This document shows positions 22,601-32,149 of a stretch of 64,000 nt of DNA, piece by piece. The stretch covers positions 186,001-250,000 of the forward strand of contig CAJZHL010000004.1 in the NCBI GenBank assembly GCA_916048055.1, written 5' to 3'. The notes under the pieces are model-generated. The model was given only the letters and a program-made list of their open reading frames with translations. It ran no database searches and was not told the origin of the DNA. This DNA comes from Pedinophyceae sp. YPF-701. Taxonomy: Eukaryota > Chlorophyta > Pedinophyceae. The position numbers were made by a program, and so were the translations under genes. Numbering within the stretch: the first letter of the stretch is position 1; every line of letters begins with the position of its first letter.

Positions 22601-22851
22601 CGGCGCGGGCGAAGATGATGGCGGACAGCGAGGAGATTGAGATGCGCAGACTGACGATGCACGCGGCGGAGGGCGTGTGCAAGCGGGCCGAGCTCAAGGC
22701 GAAGATCCTGGAGGACCTGGACGGGCTGGTGGCGGCGGAGGTGGACGCGCTGGCGCAGAAGCGTAGGGAGCTGCTCAAGGAGCGGGCCGCCGTGCAGGCC
22801 CAGAGCAAGCAGGGGCAGGGTGGTAGGCAGGCGGGGGCGCGGCAGACGTGA
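19667..22851 (+). CDS. SWI3: SWI3/SMARCC subunit of a SWI/SNF chromatin-remodelling complex
   Basis: Scaffold subunit of SWI/SNF, nuclear. Exon 1 19667-19729 (start MDAEKMLQPPENGVPPLTTF), exon 2 19991-20323, exon 3 20446-22851, all phase 0. The 19730-19990 stretch is also open in frame and might be retained, giving 933 or 1020 residues. N-terminal module as in animal SMARCC: PRYIEKVNKLLGQLAQ, later VLxHW-like HHKGLPDSYDRWVPEDVA and WVTQSFYYNEWLNPLDFLVA. SWIRM domain: VFMVPAFASWYRRGEVSEIE then RQGLPEFFSGLSASKDEQTY. The ZZ-like segment (RYRSTKYADCDLTPGAYETG) has lost most zinc ligands. SANT domain: WSHTEILQLLEGVEKFGDDW and GRVAAHVGTKNMFECVHKFL. The C-terminus has an Ala-rich helix and a coiled coil near KAKILEDLDGLVAAEVDALA. 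Confidence 0.92.
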
Positions 22852-23522
22852 CGGGCGTGGCGTCGCGGGGGTGGGGGAGGTTGTGGGCTGCAGGGGTTTG
22901 GCTGGAGGGAGGGGGGCTGAGGCGCAAGGGGGGAGTCGAACTGCATGTCGGACCGCCCGCCCGGGGCGGCTCGCGGTCGCGACGTTGCTCGGCGATGCGC
23001 TGTGGGCGTGCGAGAGCTGTGAGAGACCAGCGACTGGCGACGGAAGGTCTAAGAGCGCACTCCTGCTGGTGAGAGCTACGTCCAGCATGCCTCGCGCGGG
23101 CGCCGCGTGCGCGGACCCGCGCGCGACGCTCTCAATTGGCGCTCACGCGTCGGTGCTTGCGCTCCAGTGAGATCCGCGCGCCCTGCGGGCCCGAGTCGCG
23201 GAGGACTGGGCCCGTGGGGCGCGGGCAGGCTGAGAGGCGCTGGTCGGGATACGGCTGCTTCCGCCTGCGCGTGTGTGCGAGTATTCTTGCGTCGCTCTCG
23301 ACTGCGATCTCTCAGTGATGCAGTGCGCTGTTCGAATATCGCTTCGGCCGCCACGGCACAGCCGCGTGAAACCGCCCCGCTGCTGCATCAACGCCTTTCG
23401 CGTCCGCCGCGACCTGAGAGGGCCCCTATACGTACGGTACGATACAGCGGAATGGGCACTCCCTACGTACGTCCTATGGGCGGTGCGTGCAGGCGCGAAC
23501 TGGGGTGCGTGCAGGCGCGACA
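22852..23522. other. Intergenic region
   Basis: 671 bp between two plus-strand genes. Nothing recognised beyond GC-biased open frames without family features. Confidence 0.45.
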
Positions 23523-24598
23523 ATGCCGTTCGGTGACTACCGCTTCGACGGCGATGCGAGGCCTGAGGCCGCCCCGGAGCCGTCCGAGGCGGAAAAGTGG
23601 GCGCGGTGCCTGTCTGAGTGGCACGGAATCAGCGAGTATTACCGAATCGCGAAGCAGGACGTGGTGGACAATGGAGTTTTGTCGTATTGGGACATCGAGA
23701 TGGCCCTGAGCAGCCCCGAGGTGCGTGCCGTTGGCGCCCACGTGAGGATGCCAAACAGCAGAGATGTCCCGCTTGTCCCGGCCGCGGCGACGTCGCGCCC
23801 TCCCTTCCACCTTCTCCGCTGCGCAGACCGTCATCGAGCGCATCATTCGAGGCGTGGACACGGCCTCCATTATCTCGGGTCTGTTTCTGAGTGCAACCAT
23901 CCCGCTGCTCATCGAGTCGCCCGACACCATCGCGTCCCTCCCCGAGGACGACTCCTGGAGGAGCGTGTTCACGGCCACGCTGTGCGGCAGCGTCATCGTC
24001 CACGTCCTGGTGATCAGCTTCGGCTTCATGTTCGTCTATGCCTTGACTGCCTGCCAACGCGAGGTCGACTGGATGGTGCGTGGCGCCCCTGAATTCATGC
24101 GCTCGCAACGGTTCCGTGCCCGGAGCGGCGCTGACTTGAGCGCACTTCTCCTGGCTTGCAACCCTTCAGCTCGAATCCCGCCATATCCTGCTCCTCGTCC
24201 CACAGTTCTTCCTGCGCAAGTACGGGTGGATGACGAGCACGATCTACGGGCTGCACGCGGTGGGCAACCTCCTGCTCGCCGTCGCCACCGGCGCAGCGAT
24301 GACGCAGGCCTACAGCGAGACCGCCGGCGTCATCTTTCTCATCGCCTCCTTCATCCTCTGCGGCGTCATCCCGCTGGCGTGTGGCAAACCGTTCATGCGG
24401 GCCGCGGGCGGCGTGCGGCGCAACAAGACGGACGAGTCCCGGCTGTCTGTATTCCTGCTCGAGAACTACCTGCGGCCGCTCGCGGAGGATGAGGAGAAGC
24501 ACGCCATGAAGGCGGTGCAGGGCATGATGGACACGCTCGCGAGAACGTCCCCGGAACTGAAGCACCTGTGCCTGGGCGAAGTGCCCGTCAAGTCCTGA
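23523..24598 (+). CDS. Unknown membrane protein with four transmembrane segments
   Basis: Not recognised. Exons 23523-23720, 23827-24075 and 24206-24598 join in phase 0 (279 residues). The N-terminal 65 residues are soluble and acidic (MPFGDYRFDGDARPEAAPEP, EKWARCLSEWHGISEYYRI). Four hydrophobic segments follow: SIISGLFLSATIPLLI, LCGSVIVHVLVISFGFMFVY, LHAVGNLLLAVATGAAM and AGVIFLIASFILCGVIPLAC. The C-terminus is charged and helical (NYLRPLAEDEEKHAMKAVQG). No signal peptide. It is convergent with Dicer; the stop codons are about 100 bp apart. Splice phases and the membrane topology make it a credible gene, but I can assign no function. Confidence 0.72.
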
Positions 24599-24699
24599 GC
24601 ACGTGTCCGCGGCTGCAAACGCCTCAAATGACTCGAAAGAGGCCTCACATGCACCCGCTGTGTGTCTCGGAGCTTCTGTGATCCGCTACGCACGCACGG

Positions 24700-27600
24700 T
24701 CAGACCGTGAGCGGCGCGTCCTGCGACCCGCGAAGCAGCACCCTCTCCACCGCGGCCCGGGCCGCCGCCTCCCCGCACACCCCCCCTCCGCTATCCAGGT
24801 ACAAGCACCCTATCACCGCCTCAAACGCGTCCGACAGAGCCTTCGGAATCCGAACTCCCCCCTCCCGGCCCTCTTCCGCAGCCTCCTCCCCGCCGTCCTC
24901 GTCGGCGTCCATCGCTGACTCCCCCCGCCGATCCCCGTCGCCCTCAAACTCCCCCCCCTCTCGCGCTTCTACTTTCGCACCCGCGTCGCCCCCGGATCCG
25001 GCGGACCCCGCCGGCCTCAAGTGACCCTGCGCCTCCTCCATGGCAACATCTCCGTCCTGCTCGACCTGCGCCGCGTCCTGCGCGCCGTTCCCGGCGCGCT
25101 CGTTGCGCCGCGCCTCCGCCTCGCTAGCCTGCGTCTCACGCACCGTCCGGACGGCAGCCGCCCCGCTGCAGCAGAGCGCGACGCCTCGCGGGCTCCTGGC
25201 GCCGCGCTCCGCCTGCGCCATGTAGTCCTGGAGCGCGGCGACGTCGTCCGCGAGGCCAGGCATGCAGTGGCGCAGGAACCGGTGCAGGCCTAGCTTGATG
25301 GCGAGGAGGCCGACGTTGGAGTTGCGGACGAGGAGCGACCGGGCCTGCGTGAGGACGCCGGGGGGCGCCTCGGGGAACTCGCGGACGAGCGCGATGGAAA
25401 CGGCCCAGTCGAGAATGGCGTCGCCGATGAACTCCAGGCGCTGGTTGTTCTGAAGGGGCTGCAGGAATCATCGGGAAAGCGTCGAACCAGCTCGAGTGTG
25501 AGTGTGGGCATGCATGGGTGTGGGTCTGGCAGTGCCAGAAGCAGCCAACATCAACAAAACGGTGTATGTTGAGGACAGTGAATAGCAACGTCATGTTTTA
25601 GACTCCCTCGGGCCTGCGTGGCGAGGCAGGAGCACCAGCCATGGCGTGAGGCGCACGCACGTACCATCGATGCGTGCGTGAGGGCCTGTCCCAGCAGGGC
25701 GACGTCCCGGAATTCGTAGCCCAACACCGGGCCCAGGTGCGCCGCTGCAGCCCGCCCAAGGTTCGCCAACTGATTCGTCGGCTCCGGATCGGCGTCCCCG
25801 TGGCCGACGTCGCGCGGGAGCACCGACGGCTCGGGCAGGCCCGCGATGCGGCGCAGGAGGGGGGAGTATCCCTCTGGGACGTACTGACAGAAGTACTCAT
25901 CCTCGAGGGCCGTTGTTGAAGGTTTCCCGAGGGTCTTGGGCTCGACGGGAGCCTGCGCGGCCTCCGGGGCGTCGGCGACGATCCCCAGGGCGAGCAGGAG
26001 GGTGTCGGCAGCGGCCATCCCCCCTGCAAAGTAGCATGCTCCCACGAAAGCCTCGCACACGTCGGCGACGACCTTGCCCTTCAGCGTGCGGGTGGAAGAG
26101 CGGCCCTCGGCCTGCGGCGGGAGCGCGCCACGGTGGAGCGGTGTGGGACTGGTGGGTGCGAGAAGCGCCATCGAGTTGCGCTGCGCATCTGCAGCGGATC
26201 GCTCCTGGTGGTGCTGGCGCTTCCGAGGTGGCCCATGTCCAGGAGGTCGACGACCGCTGTCTTGTGTTGTGCGATCGGATGTAGTGCGAGACAAGACAAG
26301 ACAGCGGTGCTCCCTCTTCTGGACATGGAACACCACGGCAGCGCCAGCACCAGCAGCGACGATCCGCGCGGTGCCCAAGGCAAGGAACAGTCGACGCACG
26401 TGCTGGAACGGGGGTGCACGGATCCTGACCTCGTTCTCATCGGAGCGCGTCGGCTTCCACGCCGCGTTGTCTCCGAGGGCCTCGTAGCGGAGGAACTTGT
26501 CCAGTCCGTGCTCTACCATCCGGTCAAACAGCTGGTCGTTGCACGTCACCTGGTGCACGGTGACCGACAGCGTGGCCTCGTGCGCGAACGGGTTCTTCCA
26601 ATACACGTCGACGCAGCACCTGAACTTCAAGTATACGTCCCCGACAAACTCCAGCCTGCGGTGCGCCACACGCAACCAGCGGATCAGAGCACGGCACTGC
26701 CCGTGGACGCAAACGAGTGTAAGTGGCAGTGTGCTGCTCGCGCCTTTCGAAGTCCGGCTCCTTGCTCGCGCGATGCGTGATGGCTTGCAGGGCCCCGGCG
26801 CGGTCAAGATTGAACTGAGAGTCCCCCCTGAGCGATTCCGCGAAGCCCTCTGCGACCCCGGCGTCGATTCCCGCGCCGTGTCCGCGGTCGCGCATCACCG
26901 CCACGATCGCGTCGCGGGCGTCGTCGGCCAGCGTTGCCGCGCGAACCTGCCACAGCGCCGAGGGCAAGACGCGCCACACCTCGTACCACAGCACGTCGTC
27001 CGAGACCTTGTACACAAGCTCAGGGACCAGCTTGACCGAGGTGCGGCGGCGCGCCTCGCGCACCGACGGCCGTGCGCGCTCCTGCAGCACCAGAGCGTTC
27101 ACGTGGTGGAGGCGGCCGCGGCGGCCGATCGGGTGGCCCGCGAGGAGCGTGTGCTGGTCGTTGATAGAAAGGCGCACAAGCAGCTCCTTCTTGTCGTCGC
27201 CGAGGGTCTCTTTCAGCTGGAAATGCTCGAGGAACGTGCGTTGGTTGCGGGCCGCTGATTCTTGCCCTGTCGTCGGCGCCGCGCTCGTGGCCTGGACGTC
27301 CGACAGCTTGTCGAGGAGCCGCACGGTCGTATCGCCCTGCACGACGTACAAGATCTGCCCCCCACTCTCGTCGCCGTCTTCGTGGTAGTGCGCAACAACG
27401 CAGCGCGACAGACCAGAGTTGTCGTCGCAGCCCGAACGCCCCCCGCCGTCGTCGCCGGTCGCGGCCGCGGCGCCGTCCGCGCCCCCGCCGTCCCCTAGGA
27501 TCGCGGACAGGTTCGTCACCGCCGCCCGCATCTCCTCCACGTCGAACAAAACACCCCCAGGGGAGTCCGAGTCGGCGGCCCGCGTGATGGCGGCGGTCAC

Positions 27601-30600
27601 GACCCACGGCGCGCGGCCGTCCGCGAGGTTCGCGAGGACTTGCGCGGGCGGAGTCCCCGCGGCGGCGCCACTGAGGTCGGAAGCGAACACAACAGAGTGG
27701 AAGGCGAGGCACTGCTGCCAAACGTGCTCCGACACGGCGTTCGTTCGCTCGCACACCTCCGCGAACGTCCCGCAGCGGACGAGGCGGAAGCGGCGCAGCG
27801 ACGTCTTGTGTCGGTGTACCGTCAGGCGCATCTCAATATCAATACTCCCTCTCTCGTCAAGCTTGGTTGGGAAGACGAAGGCCGTCCGCAGGAGCCCGTC
27901 GAGCGTGAGCCGCAGACGGAACTCCGCAGCGCCTGCGTCGCCCGCCACGGAAGTCTCGAGCGGCTGATCGGGCTCCAGCCGGTAGACATGCACGCTGTCG
28001 GCGGCCGACAAGTCCCCGGCCTCGAGGCGCACGCGGAGGGGCTCCGGGAGGCTGAGCACGCTCGGCACAGCCTCGTCGGCAATGTCCGTCTGCAGGTTGT
28101 GCTGCCTCATCCGCCGCGCCTCCTCTCGTCGGTGCACAACCACGATAGGACGAAGATGGTCGTCGAGCTCCCGGACGGCGTGGAGCTTCCGCACGGCCTC
28201 GAGCGCGGCGGCGGCCTTGCCTGCGCGCTTCGATGGGCGCGGCGGGCCGAGCACGAAACGCACCGGAGCGGGGCAGGACGATGGCAGGAGTATCGACCAC
28301 CGCCATTCCTGAGGGACCTCGCCCTCTGCGGCGCCCAAGGCGTCCGGCGCAAACAGCGGCACGCTCGCGCAGCCCTCCGACGCGACAGCCGTCGCGTACT
28401 CGTTCAGCAGCTCCAGCGCCGACACCGCGTCGATCATCGCCCCCGTCGACGGAATGCGCAGCACGTCCGTCCCGCTCGCGCAGGCCTCGCCCTCGGCCCG
28501 GCCCGACGCCGTGGGGCTCTCCGCTGGATCCTCCGCCGTCTCGATGAGGCAGTGCTCCGGCGCGAGCTTGTCCATCCATGCTGTGACCTCCGCCGTCAAG
28601 CTCGCGTGTTGCATCTCGAACGCCTCGAGGCGGTCCCGCACCGCGGAGCCCTCGGCCGCGAGGATGTACATCACGGCGCCGCGGCGCCGGCAGCGGCCGC
28701 GGCGCTGGATCAGGCTCTTCGGCTGCGACGGCAAGTCGAAACAAATCGCGAGCGAACACTGCGGTACGTCGAGGCCCTCCTCTGCCACGTCAGTGGCCAG
28801 GAGGAGGCTGGCGGAGCCGGGGCGCGTCGAGGCGTCGCGGAAGCTGCGCAGGGCGCGGTGCTGCGCCTGCACGGACATGCTGTAGGAGTCAATAGACCCC
28901 CCGACGATGGCAAAGATGCTGACGTCTGCAGATGGGTCGTCGCCGAAGACTGCCTTGAAGATGTCGCAGAGGGCGCGCGTGAGGAGGCGAAGCTGGACGA
29001 AGACGATGCCGGCGCTGGACTCGGTGGCGTTGACGCTCGAGACGTGTCGCTGGACGAGCTCTAAGACAGTGAACAGTTTGTCGGAAACCATCGGGAAATC
29101 TCGATCGTTCGTCTCGGCCCATGGTCGTTCCCCGGCGCGCAGGCCGCTTCGGAGGGTCGGGGTGAGGTACGCGCAGACGGCTCTGGCCATGTCGTGCACC
29201 GCCCGCGCAACGTGAGGGAACCGTGCGCGTGTTCCACGTGCAGACTCCCCATCGGCGTCTGCGGCCGCGCGCTTCGGGCCGGCGACGGCGCGCGCGACCT
29301 CTGCGGTCGTGATCGACGCCCCGCACTCGACGATGCCGTCCTCGGGCCGCGGCGTCGTGCGCAGGCCGAGGATCTTGGCAATCAACGCCCGAAGGTTGTC
29401 GTTGAGCTTTTGCGTGGCTTTCAGCGCGCCGGGCTCGACCGCGGCGCGGTCGGCGTCGCTCAGCTGCGCCACGAGAGCGGCGAAGAGCTCCAGCAGCCCG
29501 ACGGAGGCCGCGAGGTCGTCGTCTGCCAGCAAGTCCATGGCATCGCCAAACGGACCGTGGGACACCTCATCGATGCGCCGCTTCGCCTCCTCCACGTCGA
29601 CTAGGCCGGATCCGCCCGGCACGACCGCGCAGTCGGCTCTGTCGCGGGTCTGCACGCGGGATAGCGCGATCGAGAGCGCGTGGAACGCGGCCAGGATGCC
29701 GGAGGACTCAAGGATGGCGACACACTGCAGGGTGCCGCGCTCGAGGCGCTGGCACCACCCGCGCGTGGTGTTGCGCGGGTCGGCGAGGCTGAGAGGGAGG
29801 TGGTCGAGGGCCTCGCGGACGTCCGGCTGCCCCCGGGCCGTGCGGAGGCACACGGCTGCTTTCCGGAGGAGGGTTGCGTGGCGAAAGCGCATGTGCGCGG
29901 CGGCGATGAGCGGCGCCGCCTGCGTGGGAAGGAACACCGTGATGCCGCCGTCCATGTTGACCACGGTGTCCACGACGCCCCCCAGGACAGCCTGCGTCCT
30001 CTGCGACCACATAAACAACCCAAGGAACTCCAAGTCGTATTTCGGTGTCTAACTTTGCACACCGCGTGGCAGCGTCGACCTCGGGCTTGCGCTCGATGTG
30101 CGTCACGCGCGCGCACCTGGTCCATGAACAGCTCGGGGCCGACGACCCTTGACTCAGGCTTGTAGGACACCCACTCTTGCCGGGCCGTGATGACGCGGTC
30201 CTGGAGGTCCAGGTGCGCGGACTGCAGGGTCGCACACCTCACGTGCACCGACCGTGAGAGCCCGGGCGCGCAGCATCGGTCGAGCGGGCGACGGGCCCGA
30301 ACGGAGCGTAGACGCAAGAGGGGTGTGTTCTTGCCTGAGGGACGATGAGGCGGCAGTCGACGAGGTCCTCGAGGTCTCTGACGGCTTTCCGGATCCCGTC
30401 GACCGTCTTCACGCGGCTCTTGATCGGGCTCGCCGTCATGCAGAACGCGTGCGGGACGCATAGAGCGCGCTGCATCTCAGCGACGTCGCCGCTCGCGCGC
30501 GCCTCCGCGACCCTAGCCGCGCGGATCTCCTTCGCGACGCGGAATATTCGCGCCATCGGGTGGTTGCCCTGCGCGTGGTGCGCCTCGTCAACGACCAGTA

Positions 30601-31579
30601 GCGCGATCTGATGCTCGCCAAGCCGCTGCTCCGCCAGAGCGCGCCTGAGCACCTGCACGCGCGAGCGGCGGAGCCCGGACGCAGCGCAGCTCGTCAAATC
30701 ATCTCGGCGTCGCGGCTCGCAGCGCAGCGCAGGTGCGTGGGGCTGCGCGGGCCGCAGCTACGCCGTTACCGTTAACAGGACGCGCGAGTGAGCACGTCGC
30801 GGGCTGACGTCATGCCGGCACTCGGACCACTCCGAACGCTCGGGGCGACCCTTGCCGGGCCGATGTGGCACGTGATGGCGCGGCGAGTGCGGGCGTTCGA
30901 GTGATGACATAGGCATGACGATCATGATGCGCGGCACACACCTCCGGGACGACGACGAGGACGTCGAGCTTCTCCACCGCCTCGTTCCAGTCGTCCCGGG
31001 ACCAGGAGTCGATCTGCGGGACGGGATCTGGCGGGGCGATTGCGTGGAGCCGCCGAGAGCTGAGTTTTGTGCCTAGGAATCGTGTCGCCGCAAGTTCATA
31101 ATTAAAGTATCATGTCTACGAGTCAATGATCATGGGTCTAAAAGGAGGCGGGTGACCCGTCCCCGCTCGTTCGGACCTGTACGTTCTGAGACGACCTCGT
31201 GTCCCCAGTGAACGTCCCAACCGCCATGCTCGTGCTTTGTCGGATCACCCGCGCCTGCAACGCGGTGAACGGGGACCGGCCACATCGCAGCCCAACCATC
31301 GACGTCTCCCGCCGCCTTCCCCGCGCCCCACCCGCAGCGAGGCACACGGCAACATGCGGGTCCAACCTGCTGCTCCGCGAGGATCTTCTTCTCGCCCGCA
31401 ACGAAGACCACGACGCGGTGCGGTGCGACATTCGTCCCCTGCAGCCACCCCTCTAGCTTGGCGTGCTCCATGAGCATGATGCTGATCAGGGTCTTCCCCG
31501 AGCCGGTCGGCAGGAACGCGATCAGCCGCTCCCGCTTCGCCCGCGCGAAAATCTCGAGCTGATAAGGATGCGGCTTCAT
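24700..31579 (-). CDS. DCL: Dicer-like ribonuclease III, complete helicase-to-RNase IIIb architecture
   Basis: Cuts double-stranded RNA into small RNAs for Argonaute. Nine exons in phase: 31579-31367, 31254-31177, 31013-30942, 30652-30335, 30221-30117, 30048-26744, 26655-26400, 26111-25665, 25458-24700; 1850 residues, normal for Dicer. Helicase: LIAFLPTGSGKTLISIML, LLVVDEAHHAQGNHP, FCMTASP; C-lobe LLLATDVAEEGLDVPQCS and SLIQRRGRCRRRGAV. DUF283-like domain follows, then platform/PAZ ending RRRTSVKLVPELVYKVSDDV. RNase IIIa: ERLEFVGDVYLK and KVVADVCEAFVGACYFAGG. RNase IIIb: QRLEFIGDAILDWAVS and KALSDAFEAVIGCLYLDSGG, so both sites keep all four acidic residues. An acidic linker of about 120 residues splits RNase IIIb. 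No C-terminal dsRBD. Introns 4 and 6 use GC donors. An in-frame TGA precedes the chosen ATG. Confidence 0.95.
26112..26399 (-). other. Predicted Dicer intron 7, hairpin-bearing
   Basis: Begins GTGCGT after ...RAPPFQH and ends CCGCAG before AEGRSSTRTLKGKVV, both phase 0. It is 288 nt and stop-free, so it could be read as 96 extra codons. That reading would insert a low-complexity segment into the RNase IIIa fold, so intron status is favoured. The inverted repeat at 26194-26367 lies wholly inside it. Confidence 0.7.
26194..26367 (-). repeat. 77-bp imperfect inverted repeat (hairpin) inside Dicer intron 7
   Basis: Arm 1 is 26194-26270, arm 2 is 26291-26367, loop 26271-26290 (20 nt). Aligned by hand without any gap, 62 of 77 positions are complementary (81%); wobble pairs would raise this to about 64. 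Blocks shared by the two arms include GCGGATCG, GGTGCTGGCGCT, CCATGTCCAG and ACCGCTGTCTTGT. Transcription of the Dicer pre-mRNA would produce one long bulge-free stem, in the size range of plant and algal microRNA precursors. It could also be a young inverted duplication of unrelated origin. Confidence 0.85.
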
Positions 31580-32149
31580 CGCAACGACTATGTCTCAGCA
31601 ACAGTCGCGGCCGCGTGCAGCGCCGCGGCGGTGGCCAGCGGGCCTGTGCGACGTCCCCCCGGCGAAGGTGCCTCGACTGGCGGCGATGGCGTTGGCGGAG
31701 ACGCTTTGATAGGGCGAGCGCTGGTCGTGCGCGCGTCATGTGTCATACTCACACAGAGTGCGCCCGTGCACCGCGGCTCCGGGGTGAACGTGGCCGGGGC
31801 GGAGCCCCACGGGTACATTCCTGCCGGGGGACCGTCAGGAGGACGGATGTGGAGCCGGGTCGGCGCCTCATCTCCGGAAACAAACGTATAGTCACACAGG
31901 CAAGTTCCTGCCCCCGCAGCTGCTCGATCCCGTCGCGAGGCGGACGGCGCGCGCGTCAACGGGCGACCCGGTAGCGCACGGTCACGTTGTCGCACCTTGG
32001 CTCGGCGAGCCCCCTCGCTTCGCGCGAAATACTTCCTCGAGGGAATCGCAGTGAGCCACGGTGCTCTCACGCCGCATCCTTGCCCTTCGAGGCAGACGCA
32101 TGCCGCTTCACCAGTAATCTAACGAGCGTCGGTGCCGCGCCGAGCAGGG
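31580..32149. promoter_or_regulatory. Shared divergent intergenic region between Dicer and Argonaute
   Basis: 570 bp separate the Dicer start codon (minus) from the Argonaute start codon (plus), so this is the likely common promoter region. The middle (about 31720-31900) is less GC-rich, with CATGTGTCATACTCACACAG and ACAAACGTATAGTCACACAG, two stretches that share a TCACACAG core. No gene is evident inside. Confidence 0.55.

Noticed and set aside
26112-26399. Reading the hairpin region as 96 Dicer codons
   Set aside because: Possible by frame, but it inserts low-complexity sequence between RNase IIIa elements whose normal spacing is restored by splicing at GTGCGT/CCGCAG. Kept as an alternative, not as the model.
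27640-29064. Long plus-strand open frame antisense to Dicer
   Set aside because: Codon-bias shadow of the helicase and PAZ coding exon. No family features.
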